From: Chrysomallon squamiferum
Taxonomy: Eukaryota; Mollusca; Gastropoda; Neomphalida; Peltospiridae
NCBI GenBank assembly: GCA_012295275.1
Contig: CM022672.1
Span: forward strand, 353,943-417,942
Direction of reading: 5' to 3'
Length of the DNA: 64,000 nucleotides
Under the pieces are notes generated by a model, which worked only from the letters and a program-made list of their open reading frames with translations, searched no databases and was not told the origin of the DNA. Both the position numbers and the translations under genes were made by a program. Positions 1 to 12,460 of the stretch are shown here, piece by piece; position 1 is the first letter of the stretch, and each line of letters starts with the position of its first letter.

Positions 1-204
1 TCCACTCACGTCCTCAAAGACGATGACGGAAAAGTAACGTGCCCAATTCTGCGCAGATACACCTGCCCGGTGTGCGGCGTGTCAGGCGATTACGCACATA
101 CCATCAAGTATTGCCCGCTGAACGACGGCGATTTCACTACCGCCATATTGCTCAAAACTGCAAGACAGGCGACAGGCAAAAAAAGGAAAGTTTTCAAATG
201 TTAA
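1..204 (+). CDS. nanos: Nanos, C-terminal zinc-finger part (partial, 3' exon)
   Basis: The frame is open from base 1 to a TAA at 202-204 and gives 67 residues; the gene starts outside the window. Nanos is an RNA-binding translational repressor that acts with Pumilio in germ cells and in early patterning. The visible part holds the end of the first CCHC finger (His3, then Cys14, H-x10-C) and the whole second finger (Cys22, Cys25, His33, Cys38: C-x2-C-x7-H-x4-C). This spacing is diagnostic for the family, and the segment CPILRRYTCPVCG is typical. The tail after the finger is short and basic (GKKRKVFKC), so the protein ends about 29 residues after the last zinc ligand. A different frame starting at base 39 is a shadow. 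Confidence in family membership is very high. Which nanos paralogue this is cannot be told. Confidence 0.95.
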   Translation, partial: STHVLKDDDGKVTCPILRRYTCPVCGVSGDYAHTIKYCPLNDGDFTTAILLKTARQATGKKRKVFKC

Positions 205-267
205 CTTTGAATCTGAAGAGACTTGTTTGATGAACTGCTTAAAAATAACGTTTGACTTGTAATGCTA

Positions 268-268
268 A

Positions 269-316
<48 letters not shown>

Positions 317-388
317 TTTTTATTTATTTATATTTTTCTCTTTCTTTTTCTTTTATTTAATTTTTTTTTTTTTTTTTTTTTTTTTTTT
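268..388. repeat. (TTA)n microsatellite and poly-T tract
   Basis: About 15 TTA units run from 268 to about 312. A T-rich stretch follows and ends in a 28-29 base pure T run (360-388). Both lie in the probable nanos 3' UTR. Confidence 0.9.
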
Positions 389-504
389 GTCTAATAACGA
401 GTCTGAAATCAGTGGCCATTTTCCTCCCGAATAGAACTAAATTTTATTTAAAATTTTAAACATCGGATTTTAATAGATCTTCGCTGGTGCGTTTAACATG
501 CATT

Positions 505-512
505 TGTAAATA
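505..512 (+). promoter_or_regulatory. Pumilio-type element (TGTAAATA) in the nanos 3' region
   Basis: TGTAAATA fits the Pumilio recognition consensus UGUANAUA. It lies about 300 bases after the nanos stop codon, within the likely 3' UTR. An 8-mer of this kind is common by chance in AT-rich DNA, so the site is only suggestive. Confidence 0.3.
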
Positions 513-2730
513 TGAATCATATAGTGCAAAATTTACACTATTTATTGTACTGTATTGTAACATCAATTTTTAGTCCTTACAGTTTTATTATTTTATAGTT
601 TTTAAAATATAATTTCAATTCGGGAAAGGTAATGTGCAGAATATTTCATGAAGTAAAAATGTTTGGAGTAAACAGCTAGTTTATCTCTTTTGTACCAACG
701 TTTACAATTAAATGGAAAGTGGATAGATGCCAGTGTTGATGATGGAATGCTGCGAGCAAAAAAAAATATTTTATTTTTCTTTTTTAATGTATTTATTTAT
801 TTTTTATTTTAACCTTTCAACTGCCTCTCGGGTCTTCAGCTAAAAGGTAGGCTTGAGTTATGCATATTGATAATAAATTCGTCACGGATCAGAATAACCG
901 AAAGAAAGCAGCAAGTCATGAGTACTAGTTACAGAAATCGAGAAACTGACGAGTTTTAAAGCTGTAGCCAGAGACGCACGACCTCGCCCAACTTGTGCAA
1001 AGACGCTTTGACGTAACTGACCGATTATCATGAAAACTATTTACCAAATGCATTTACTTAAATTTCTTTATTTTGTTAGCAGTCCTATTTTGTATTTTGT
1101 TACTAGCAAGTTCTGATTAAAAGCAGTCTTTTAGATGATGCAAGGACTGGTAATAATCGAGGATAAAATGTAATAAAGATAATGTGTTCGTAAACGAGAT
1201 GGCCATGACATCAGTATTTGATATTCAAAACACAGAAACATATATAGTAAATAATTAAGATATCTTAAGACAGCAGTTAATGATATTTCTTTTATCCTGC
1301 TATCCTTAATGATACAGTATTTTCTTTTTCTCTAACTGCGTATACATTTCGTTCTTTCCTAAGAAGATAACCAAAATAATTGTTATACCACAAATATTTA
1401 TTTATAAATATAAAACGTTTTCAAAATTGTATTATCTAAATCGCCTATCGGTAGCCAGGTGAATGATTTGTTTTGCTATGCAAGAACTAGAGTCCAGCAA
1501 GTTACAACATAAGTTTTGATATTTTTAACATTTTTATATTTTTAAAGATAGTTTTTGTTAAAGAACAGTTATTTAAAACACTTACAGACGATATCAAGTG
1601 TCTTATTGATTTCGTCGTGTTATTATTTTATTTTATTGTAATTTTATTACTTTAATTTAATAGAAATAGAAATTCTGTTAGAAAATATATTCAGTCGCGC
1701 GTTCTTCATACAGTGCATTCATCTTCTTTCTTCTTTTCAAATGATTAGTGTATTTGCATGTCCCATTTTCTGTAGAACACGTTTATACTGAATCCCCGTT
1801 TATTCGTACCAACTGTTTGTTGTTCGCTTTAGTAGTTAGGACCGTGCGTAAGTTGTTAGTTGCTTGCTGCGTATGCGGCCAAGTAGGATTTGCCAGGTGT
1901 CCGTGATTTTTATAAACAAACACTGTGATAAATGTTGTAACAGCCGATTTCCACGTGTGTCAGGCAAGATAGCAGTGTAACGACAGTGCAGACAGGGTTT
2001 TTGGGGGAATGGTGAATGCAAAGATAAAATTTAAATAAATTCAAGCTTCTAACTTACTGTAGCAAGATTATTTTTTGATAGTTATTATTATTTCTACTTA
2101 TTTATTTATTATTAAAATTTCTGTGAAATCGACTCCTCTGTATATGTGTGCGCGTGTGATTAATTAATTAATAAAAATTACAAAAACACTTGCTTTCGAT
2201 TTCTGTTTATTGGCATTTCGTTTTAAGTTAATATTAAAATGTGTTATTGGTTTTCAAATATTTTCTTAATTAATTCTTATTTCAGTTTGTTTAAATCAAG
2301 AGGTCACTCACTCTTGGCATGTTTATGAAAAAGCCCCCAGTTGCACGGTCAGATGTTTTGTTGTTGAGAAGAAATGAAAACAAACACTGGACGATTATTT
2401 CAGTGTAATTCATTTGTGATGTCGGACATTATCTGTGTTCCATCAATGTTATTTCCTCTCGGTTCCCGGATCATCCATCAGTAAAACTAGAGATAAATAA
2501 CGAACATTGCCACTTTCACTGTACAATGTTAATTATTTACATCTTCAGATCGTCCAGTCTGTAAAGCAGTCACTAAAAATTAACAATGAACTTTACTACT
2601 TTATTTTACAGCATGAAGTACAGAAATCTTGTTAGTCTACTAAATATTCCAATACCTTATTGTAGGTGATTATATGCGTGGGAATTAAAAAAATGATGAT
2701 AATAAAATAATATATATATATATATTTTTA

Positions 2731-3234
2731 GATTAAACCTAATTATTTGTTTTTATTAATTATGTTAATCGTTTATACTCGATATCGTATTTATTATTAT
2801 TATCATTATTACCTTTTTTTAAAAAAATTCTCGGATTTAGAAAATACGATAATTTCATAATGATTTAAACATATTTTTGACGAATTTGCCAAAATAATTA
2901 AAGAACAAGAAAATAATAATAAAAACTTGACGATCATTTACAAAAACCGTAACTAAATAACTTTCCTTACGTAATAATCAAAACTTAAGAGCAAAATATG
3001 ATATAATTACATAAAACCACTTCACAAATAAAAATAAAACGAAGATAAAAATACTTTGAATTTGCCTTTTGGAGAAGAGAATCCGTAACTGACACTTTTT
3101 AAAACTAAATTAAACCTAATTTTTGATTTGTTTAAAGAATGCGTTAATGTTATACTCGATATTTTATATTATTACCATTTCTAATTTTTAATGTATTATA
3201 TTTCTTTTATTAAATGCTCTTTCTTATTTCTTCT

Positions 3235-3266
<32 letters not shown>

Positions 3267-3840
3267 CGATGATTACATTTACCTCGGATTTAAAAAATAC
3301 GATGTGATATTTCATAATTCCAAAATGATGTAAACATATTTCTGGACGAATTAAAAAAAAAAAAAAAAAAAATCATAATAATAATAATAAAAAAAATAAT
3401 AATATAAAATTAATAATAATAATAACTTTAAAACAACTCAATAAATTTTAAAAAAAAAAGGTTTATTACTGGATTTTAATATTATTTTTAAACACTATTC
3501 CATAACTAAATAACATTTCTTAAACACATTATAATTAAAACTTAGGAGCAAGATATTATAACAAATACATCATGGAAAAAAAAAAAGTGCTGTGAATTTG
3601 CATTTTGGCGGATAGAACCTGTTAACTGACACTTTTAGAACTAAATTAAACCTAATTATATGTTTGTATAAAGTAAAGTTTTAATAATACGTGAATCGTT
3701 TATACTCGATATACTATTTTATTATAATAATAATTATTGTTATTACTTTTTTATATTAATATTTAATTATATTATATTATACTTATTATATCAATATATA
3801 TTTTTTTTAGAATTTTTTTTAGGGAATCTGTTACTGACAA
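2731..3840 (+). repeat. Diverged long tandem repeat, about 2-3 copies
   Basis: The same ordered landmarks recur: ATTAAACCTAAT at about 2732, 3109 and 3644; 'TATACTCGAT' about 40-60 bases later; an ATT-rich and T-rich block; a segment around 'CGGATTTA'; and 'AACTGACAC' before the next landmark. Copy spacing is about 377 and 536 bases. The copies differ by many substitutions and by simple-repeat expansions. No coding content is seen. Confidence 0.6.
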
Positions 3841-4905
3841 TTTTTGAAAATTCTTCTCGAAGCAATAAGCGAGTGATCGCGAAGACAAAAATAACATTTG
3901 TCCCTTGTTTAACAATCAAACGTCAGTGACCGCCTGTACTTAGAGGTCAAACGAAATGACGCAAGCCATAAAGTTGAAGTCTCTAACCGACACATCTGTT
4001 AAATAGGTTACTTAGTACTCGTTTCATCTGAAAGTATTTTTCTCACTTAATAAATTATGATAAAATTTTTAGAAAATACATTTTAAATAATTATTTAGTT
4101 TGTTATTTTGTAACGTTCGTCGAAAATGGATAGATTAAAAGAAGATTTTTATTGCTAATATTTGTCAGATTATAATAAAATATCTCCCCCCACCAGAATA
4201 AATAAATGCATATTTGAAAACAAGCCAAATTATCCTTAGAATTAATAATCTATTATTATAATATAATCTATTTGTTAAAATATTTATTTGCCAACAAAAC
4301 TAATTTATTAACTGTTATTTTGTTATTTAGTTTTATTTTATAACTGATTTTAAGGCGTGTACTTAGATTACGGCCATGTTTTACGTTCAGTGGTGTCGTC
4401 CTGGTTAATTCTATCTTCTGTTCGGTGGGGGTGGATGCGTTTTAAATCAAATCGCATCTATAGTCAGATAAAAATTATATAATAAAATAAATGAACACAA
4501 AAAATATTGCATTATAGGTTTTTGCAAACAATATCAAAGGTTTTATTTATTTATTTATTTATTCATTTATTTTCAAATACATCTATTAATGGTTGACGTA
4601 TGTTTCGGGACGAAGCAGATTGCGAAAGTCGGCAGTTAAGCTTCACTGTGAGATTCACAAGCAATGCTTTTGATTCGACAAATGTATCGGTAAGAAAACA
4701 AAGCTTATTTTTATTAACTGGTAAATTAAAAATTAAAACACGTTCATTAATTTATTTATGTATTTATCGCAAACGGATCAGTTAATAGTATTTTCAAACA
4801 TTATTTTATATTTATCTACATATTCGATATTTTTAATGCCCACTCTGTGCGGAATGAAACAAAAATGTAACTCGATGTTATAAGAAAATACTAGAAGTAT
4901 TTATT

Positions 4906-4936
<31 letters not shown>

Positions 4937-5270
4937 ATGTGTTGATGGTTTATTATTTTATTTATTATTATTATTTTTTAATGTTATTGGTTATAATTTA
5001 AGTTAAAAATTTTATGCACCTTTTTAATAATTTGAATAATTTATCAGAAATATTAGAAAATTCATTACGCTTTGATTATAATTCAGTTTAAAAAAAAAAT
5101 AGGTATAGCTTATCGAGGTTGTCATTCCATATACAGTTAACAAATCAGTACCACCTCAGTGAAGAGTTTGTGTTAAGTGAGAAGTCACCTGATGATATCA
5201 CTATATGACTCGTTTTATTTTTCACATTCTGTTTTAAACATCAACTCAAATGTTAACTTTTTTATGTAAA

Positions 5271-6708
5271 GGTAAAAATATGGTTCTCTGCAAAAAAGTG
5301 ACTGAACTACTTTGTAACAAGTTTGTTGTCATTACAGGAGATTCAGATAAGAACTTAAAATATATATTATTAGAATTTCAAATAATTTATTTTCTTTGCT
5401 GCATCTTGAGAATAAAAAATAACATAATTTAATATTTATATAAAATTGCATTTTAATTACATTTATTTTATCTTTACATATTTTAACACTGGAGATGGGA
5501 TAGCAGAGAACCAAACTACAGTAGCAATATTTTTTCCTATTCTAATTTTGCTTAAACTTTAATGATTTTGTATTGATAACAGATAAATTTGTTTTACACA
5601 ATTTTAAAAAATGTGCATTCAGACTGAGTCGTTAATGGTATTTACAGACAAGCATTAATGAAATTATGATATATTTAAAGATATTTTAAAACATTTTGTT
5701 TTTGTTTTATAGTTTAAACAGGTATTTACAAAGATCTTGTTTTAATTCTGCAGATTGTTATCTAATAATGGTCATGTATAACAATGCCTAATAATGACCA
5801 TGTATAACAGTCCCTGACAATAATAAGTTACAATAATCCCTAATAATAACATGTAATAATAAATAACTGTAGATATCACAAAGCTATTCCTAAAAAATGA
5901 TAATGTATAACAATCTTTAATAATAATCACATGTAATATTCCCTAATTATAATCATATATAGCAATCCCAAATAACAATCATACATGTATATCAATCCCT
6001 ACTGATAATCATATATAACTTTTCTTAATAATGATCATACTTAACAATACATAGACAATAATAATCCTTAAATATAATCATACATAACAATTTTTAACTG
6101 GGATTTATAAGTCTGGAACTGACTGAAAAGGGAGAATAAATTAATTATTTGTAAAACACAAAATAGTGAGTAGCCAGACAAGCTGAAAAATAAATCAACT
6201 GGTGTCCAGATCTCCTTAATTTCATCCACAGGTTTTTATTGTTTTGTTTTTTTTTTCATTCTTTTACAACTGAATTATCTCTATAATATCAACACATTAA
6301 ACTGTAATTAGAGAATGGCTGATTTTGGGAGATTATATTCATTTATTATTTTATTTTATTTTTTGTTTTATGGTGAGTTTTGTTTTGAGACTGATGAAGT
6401 GATTGAAGGAGGTAGAAAGAGTCTTCCAGAGCAGTGTATTGTGATTTGGAACACAACTTTGCCCATATCAAAGAATGTGGATTCCTTATTCCAGAGATAG
6501 CCTTCATAAACAGTACTCCCAAGCAGCAGTAGAGTCTGGCTGTGATGTACTGGATCTTTACTACTTACGACAGTATCTTTCCCATCGCATGAATGACAGT
6601 GTTCACTGGGACACACTGGCTCACAGAGTTATAACCAGTATTCTTCTGTCACACATGCCTGCGGTGCTGAACCACTTGGTTGTGATGACCAAACTTTCAG
6701 TGAAATGA
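5271..6708 (+). pseudogene. PC-esterase domain (PCED1/FAM113-like) remnant
   Basis: Pieces of a PCED1-type SGNH/GDSL hydrolase lie in order. At about 5296-5350 there is TELLCNKFVVITGDS, which holds the block-I GDS nucleophile motif and resembles the family N-terminus. At 6371-6419 there is GEFCFETDEVIEGGRKS. At 6421-6470 this joins directly to LPEQCIVIWNTTLPISKN, so the 80 or so residues that normally lie between these blocks are missing. The reading then shifts frame twice: GFLIPEIAFINSTPK (about 6479-6523), then SGCDVLDLYY...DSVHWDTLAHR (about 6534-6625), which carries the C-terminal D-x-x-H catalytic block. Internal deletion plus two frameshifts point to a pseudogene. A 60-90 aa frame after 6705 has no recognisable match. 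Spliced rescue of some parts cannot be excluded. Confidence 0.7.
5755..6100 (+). repeat. Degenerate minisatellite, about 35-40 bp period
   Basis: Units of the form 'aataatcatatataacaat' plus 'ccctaataat' recur about nine times with much divergence. The array lies between the two parts of the PCED1-like remnant. Confidence 0.65.
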
Positions 6709-6974
6709 GAAGTCTGAGATTTGAGTTTAAAGTGGACAGAGACTACATATATAATGATTTACAAACTGCCTTCAATACTGTACACATGGTCAGCAGTGAT
6801 GTGTCTGATGGTGCCTGTTACAAGCAGGAGGATTCATTGTGGGGCAGGATCTGTCATGTAGAATGTAGAAAACATTGTGCATCTAGAACAGACAACTCTG
6901 ATCAAGATATTGTCCTTACTAGACAATATAGACACAGTAGAGATACAAAACAAAATAAATTTTACATAAAATAG

Positions 6975-7870
6975 TCAGATAGTCCTTGAAGAGATATAAA
7001 ACAAAATACACTTTACATAACTAAGCAGTGAGATGGTTTTACAGAGATAAGAACATTCCTGATACAATTTACACTGATATAGGTTATTTCAGGCTTTTAT
7101 AATAACTTACACATATGAGATATATCTTAATGGTCTATACAGGTATACTTGAACAAAACAGAACTCAAATAAATATTGTCCAAACTTTTTAACTGCATGC
7201 TTCAATATGAAAAATACTTTTATATTTTCTTTTGTTTTGTTTAAACATTGTATATAAACATCAGATTTGTTTCAGTTTATTACCTAGAACATGGCCAACA
7301 AATGATTTAACACAACAGCAGATTCCAGATGAAAAATATTTTATTCATTTAAACATATTATTTTGAAAAGAAATAAAAACCGAAATTTGAAACCTTTAGT
7401 TTGGTTATTAATTTTGTGTATTTTATGCTTATCACAAATCATTTTTTTATTTAACATGTTTTGGTAAATCTAAAATCTTGTATACTTTGATGTATAAAAC
7501 ACTACATTTCTAAGTGCATTCAGTTCATCATTATACTATTAAAATTACAATAATTATGATTCAACATTCTGTGGTATATGTAACAATAAATTTAAAACTT
7601 TTTAAGCACACATTTTTCATTTCAATAGTATTCGCTGTCATTATAAAATAAGAGAAAATGTTTCATTAAAAATAAAGCAAGATTAAAAAAAAAAAAAGAA
7701 GTTTATTTTAGTATTACTTAATAAATTAAAAAGAAAATGGTTTTTAAAATTGTCTGAGCTGTACTGTTAGAGCTATTCTGTTAGATATATCTATTTTCAA
7801 ATATAAAAACAGGTTTACAAAGGAGATGCTTAAAAGCAAAGAAGGTTATTTTTGTAAATAGAGTATAATT
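6975..7870. other. AT-rich intergenic DNA, nothing recognised
   Basis: No exon, RNA gene or mobile element could be supported. The sequence is AT-rich with short A runs. Confidence 0.5.
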
Positions 7871-8442
7871 TATGTCTGGTTGAAGGAGAGTGGATGCAAC
7901 TCAGTGTAGACTGATAAGTGTTATGTCTGGTTCGAGGAGAGTGGATGCAACTCAGTGTAGACTGACAAGTGTTATGTCTGGTTCAAGGAGAGTGGATGCA
8001 AATCAGTGTAGACTGATAAGTGTTATGTCTGAAGGAGAGTGGATGCAACTAGGTGTAGACTGATCAGTGTTATGTCTGGTTGAAAGAGTGGATGCAACTA
8101 GGTCTAGACTGATAAGTGTTATGTCTGGTTGAAAGAGTGGATGCAACTCGGTGTAGACTGAAAAGTGTTATATCTGGATGAAAGAGTGGATGTAACTCAG
8201 TGTAGACTGATAAGTGTTATATCTGGTTGAAAGAGTGGATGTAACTCAGTGTAGACTGAAAAGTGTTATATCTGGATGAAAGAGTGGATGTAACTCAGTG
8301 TAGACTGATAAGTGTTATATCTGGTTGAAAGAGTGGATGTAACTCAGTGTAGACTGATAAGTGTTATGTCTGGATGAAAGAGTGGATGTAACTCAGTGTA
8401 GACTGATAAGTGTTATCTGGTTGAAGGAGAGTGGATGCAACT
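7871..8442 (+). repeat. Minisatellite, about 49-51 bp unit, about 12 copies
   Basis: The unit contains GTCTGGTTGAAAGAGTGGAT followed by GTAACTCAGTGTAGACTGAT and AAGTGTTAT. Early copies have 'GGAGAG' and 'GCAACT', later ones 'AAGAG' and 'GTAACT', so variants are clustered as expected from local duplication. It lies upstream of LDB with no frame running through it. Confidence 0.92.
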
Positions 8443-8585
8443 TCGTGATAGGTGCCAAAACAAGAATAACTTGACATATTTTATGAAATTTTTATACCAA
8501 ATATGATAAAAGTATGCTGAAAGCCAAATTGGAAAATTAATTTCTTACCAAGAATCTGAATGTAAGATTTGTATGAATATCACAG

Positions 8586-8616
<31 letters not shown>

Positions 8617-10679
8617 AACATCAACAAGAAATAAAAAATTAAATGAAATCAGCAACGACTGTTGTAACATTAATGTAATATCTATGTTTTCTGATTCTAG
8701 AATTACTGAAAACTTATGTAAATTTTATTTCAAATTTAGGTCTAAATATTTTGTAAACATTTTGTTTGTTTAAAGCACAACCACTGATATTCTTCGTTGT
8801 CACTGAACTCTCGTACAATTTGATATAAAACGCTGTTGTTATTTTTGTACACAAAATACGTTAAAAATTACATTTTCTACTTCACCACTGCTACAAAACA
8901 TCATTTACTTCAAAATTCATTTTATTATTGCTAACTGAATTTAAGCTGACGATGTATTTTTACAGTGCAGTACATCGAGTAAAAAATAGAAATAAAAGTC
9001 TTATGATTTCTGCATATTCATTTTAATCATTTTATTTTATTATGTTATTTTAATCAAATTATTTTATTTTATTATGTTAATGATGATTATTCTTTATTTA
9101 GATATTATCCCCTTCTGGTTATGCATTAGAAGTGTGAAAATAAAAGAAGAAAGCAAGAATTGTATGATATTTAGGAGATAAACCAAACCTACTCCGAGAC
9201 TGAATTTATTTTTTTTACTTTAAATGGATTTAATCAGTAAACGGATTTATAACAGAGCGCATTATTTATTACTTTATAATATTCATTTACACAAATTATG
9301 ATAAATATTTCACAGGTACGAAACAGTTTGGATAAAGATGTCTGTGTGAAAATCTCTTCTGCTGATAAACGACTTCAGACTTGAATATTATAAATGTATT
9401 TTACTAACAAACTCTACCCCTATGCTCCTTTCAACTTTTAATTATTATTATTTTTAATTATTTATGATATTTTCAACATATTTTAGTTATTAGATCCAAT
9501 ATTTAATAATAATAATCATCATCGTCATCTTTCTACATTTTTATCATCGTCTTTGTCGAAAAATTCTATTTATAGCTCCAATAGCGTACCTGTCCCATCG
9601 TGCACTGCGCCTTAATGTCTGTTCTTTCAAAATCTATTTATAGTTCAGTAGGTTCATATATTTTCAACATTGCTGGTTACTCCTTGATATTTAGGTGTGG
9701 AAACCAAGAAAATCTTATTTATTCTGTAAGTATGCTATTTTTTTTTATCTGCCAAAGTCTGTTTTCTGTCGTAAAGGCTATTTTGTAGTCTCTCACAACT
9801 GTCCAAATCATAGAAATTGTATTTTTTTCTGCTAGAAATCAACCATCGGCCTAATCTGCCTCCCGAAAAACATGAATGGATTCCAACGAAACAGAAACAA
9901 AACATATATTATCCCACCCGTACCTCCCTTAGATTCCATAATAATAATAAATATTATTAATATGCAGTCAAAAGGAGGTGCAATGTATACGAATAATAAT
10001 TTAGTTCCAAAATAATCTATTAAAAATCTTACTTAGAAGAAAATGAGCGCAGATCAAACGTTAATATACATAATACTAGGAATAGGATATTAAGTTCAAT
10101 GAATATTATTAAAAAAAAATAATAATAATAAAAAAATTAATAATAATAATAATAATAATAGTAATAATAATAATTTTAAATAAAGAAGAAAACAAATAAA
10201 AAAAGAAAACATTAATTATTTTAATCAATCAGTTGTTGATTCCCCCCCATTATTTAATGGAAATAGTATTTTATTATTTGAATTGCTATTTATTAAACAT
10301 AGTATTCCACTTAAATTTATATTTTAAAAATTTAATGAATAAAACACCAGTACAATAAAATGATGTGTTGGTAGGTCAGCATTATATGACCAACCAACAC
10401 AGCATTTTATTAAAAATAAGATAAATCCAACACCATTGTAAACTGAATCACATTAGTCACAAATAAAAAAGATGCTGTCTGTCTCTCTCTCACACACACA
10501 GACACTCATAAACATAAACATACCAACACACAAAGACACCAACACTCATGCACATACAGAGAGAGACAAATTGTAACTGAAGGGACATTTATTTAAAAAA
10601 TATTTATATGTATTTAAATTTGAATTTGTAGTATTGTTTATATGTGTGTAATGTTAAATATTGTTAAATTTCAGTTTAA
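8443..10679. other. AT-rich DNA upstream of the distal LDB exon
   Basis: It contains (AAAT)n near 8590-8620, AAT repeats near 10110-10170 and a CA-rich stretch near 10480-10560. No exon is supported. A distal LDB promoter or 5' UTR exon could lie here, but no clear signal was found. Confidence 0.45.
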
Positions 10680-10795
10680 TCTATAGTTTGATTTATTATA
10701 ATTATATATATATTTCTTTCAGGTGTGTAGTATAATTTGATATATATAATTATGTATATATTTAATTCACATGTGTAGTATAGTTTGATATATTG

Positions 10796-10832
<37 letters not shown>

Positions 10833-11053
10833 TTATTTTAGATGTGAAGTATACATTTGATATATTATAATTATATACATATTTCAGATGTGTAGTATAT
10901 GCTGATGTATTATAATTATCTTTATTTCAGATGTATAGTATAGTTTGATATATTATAATTATGTATATATATATCTATATGTTTATTTCAGATGTGGAAT
11001 ATATTTTGATATATTATATTTATTTATTTATTTCAGATGTGTAGTATAGTTTG
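10680..11053 (+). repeat. Tandem repeat containing duplicated splice acceptors, running into the distal LDB exon
   Basis: The motif TTTCAGATGTGTAGTATAGT followed by TTGATATATTATAATT recurs about six to seven times at irregular spacing (about 55-85 bases), separated by TA-rich runs. The last copy is cut short at 'TTTGATG' where the putative coding exon begins. Two further diverged copies lie at about 14,808-14,905. Each copy carries a usable-looking TTTCAG acceptor. Confidence 0.8.
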
Positions 11054-11187
11054 ATGCATCAGAAAGTCAACAGCCCATCACCAATCACTCTGGAAGGGCT
11101 ACCGCCAAATCTTGGTCCCAGAATGCCAATTCAGGCTCCCATGCCCGGTCCAATGGGACCAATGGATCGGGAACCGCATGGAATGGG
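11054..11187 (+). CDS. LDB/Chip, possible alternative distal first coding exon
   Basis: From ATG 11054 a 134-base open stretch encodes a Pro/Gly/Met-rich segment (MHQKVNSPSPITLEGLPPN, then MPGPMGPMDREPHGMG) and ends at a donor GGG|GTAGGT with two bases of a codon left over. Joining to the acceptor CTACTACAG|G at 22,442 keeps the frame and leads straight into the conserved LDB segment RPTPYMGQPDYRIYELNKR. Pro/Met/Gly-rich N-termini are known in Drosophila Chip. A splice to the earlier acceptor at about 22,359 would hit a stop, so 22,442 is the only in-frame partner seen. An upstream exon would be needed for the 5' UTR. No transcript evidence is available. Confidence 0.5.
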
Positions 11188-11906
11188 GTAGGTTTGGGAA
11201 AACATTCAAAAATTTCTCACATTAATAATGTTAATTTCTTAATGTAATGATTTACTAGCAACACAACAAAGAGTTAAGTGAAAAGAAAAATTAATGTTAG
11301 TAAATTAACATTATTACTACATACAAACACATATACATGCATAAATATAATAAAATCTAAATCACTGGATTTTTTTTTTATTCTATAATAAGTTCTAGGG
11401 GTTTGAATAAAGCTTTAATGATAAAAACATTGGATACAACTGATATGACAAGATGAAAGAACACAGTACAGAAACTAGTGTTTAACTTAATTTTAGAGTT
11501 TGTCATGAAAATTATTCCTATGTTCAGACATGAATGGCAGTGAAAGAGAAACATTTTGTTTGATACAGCTGTATGACAGAATTACATGGTGAAAATGTCT
11601 GAGGTTAACATGTCAACTATTGAAGAGGCACCTAGCCAAAAATGTCAAATTTCAGTCTCTATTTCTCAAAATAATTAACAGCAGATTCAGTATACTTTGT
11701 TTCTCTTTGACCTATCAGTTACATACCAAGTTATTTAGACAAAACTACATACAGAAGTGTATGAACACACACACACACAGTCACACAGGTACATATCTCA
11801 TATTCAACATAAAATTCAATAACAACTTTACATTACATCACATTAGTGTTTTGTTTTTCATTATTATTCAGGTCTCTGGGATTTTAATGGCTCACATTTT
11901 GTCCAC

Positions 11907-12460
11907 TGATGTTATATAATGTCCAGTGACATTTTGTTACACCCAGGAAACTTTTTTTATGTTTTAGTTAAAATGTGGGAGATTAAATTTCAGTAAAGGT
12001 CATCTCAAGGTCACATGGTCCACAGTGTCAATTTCAAGGTTATAACAAAGGTCTAAAGGTCATTGACCCCCAAATTTTCCAAACTGAACAATAATGGCAG
12101 ATTTGGAATCCTTGTCATATTGCCTTTTCAACAATACCAATTTTACAAAGATTGTTCCAGTAGTTCCTGAGATATGAGGATTCAAATGTTGGTGGTCATG
12201 CCCATTTTTGCCAAAAATCTCAAAATTTGGGGGGGGGGGCATATCTCCCACACCACTGGTCCGATTGGCCTAAGATTTCAGATTTGGTGCTGTGGGATCC
12301 CAGTCAACAAGTGTACCAAGTTTCATAAAAAATCTGAGATGGTCGGGTTTAACCCATTGGGTGATTTGACACGGAATGACCCTACTATAATGTCCAGTGA
12401 CAGTTTGTCCATTGTCATTTTGTCTGCACCAGTGACATTTGTTCCAGCTAAAACTCTGTC
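11907..12460 (+). repeat. Probable dispersed repeat or mobile-element fragment
   Basis: The less AT-rich block resembles invertebrate interspersed repeats with phrases such as 'AAGGTCA', 'TCCTGAGATATGAGG' and 'TACCAAGTTTCAT'. It is bracketed by a direct repeat ATAATGTCCAGTGACA (about 11,917 and about 12,389); after the second copy, shorter 'CCAGTGACATTT' variants follow. A G run (about 12,229-12,238) lies inside. No transposase frame is intact. Family assignment would need a repeat library. Confidence 0.5.

Larger units (their letters stand above)
205..5270. other. AT-rich intergenic DNA downstream of nanos
   Basis: No coding exon was recognised here. The first part must contain the nanos 3' UTR. 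The rest is AT-rich with mono- and trinucleotide runs (for example poly-T near 3238-3266 and poly-A near 3353-3371) and a diverged long tandem repeat (listed separately). Slightly less AT-rich patches near 870-1020 and 1840-2010 have no convincing frame. Confidence 0.6.

Noticed and set aside
39-230. Open frame of 63 codons at the left edge
   Set aside because: It overlaps the nanos zinc-finger exon in another frame and has no zinc-ligand pattern.
252-434. Leu/Phe-rich 60-codon frame
   Set aside because: It is a translation of TTA repeats and poly-T.
6705-6974. 89-codon frame after the PCED1-like remnant
   Set aside because: No recognisable domain; it could be eroded C-terminal sequence of the same pseudogene but cannot be supported.
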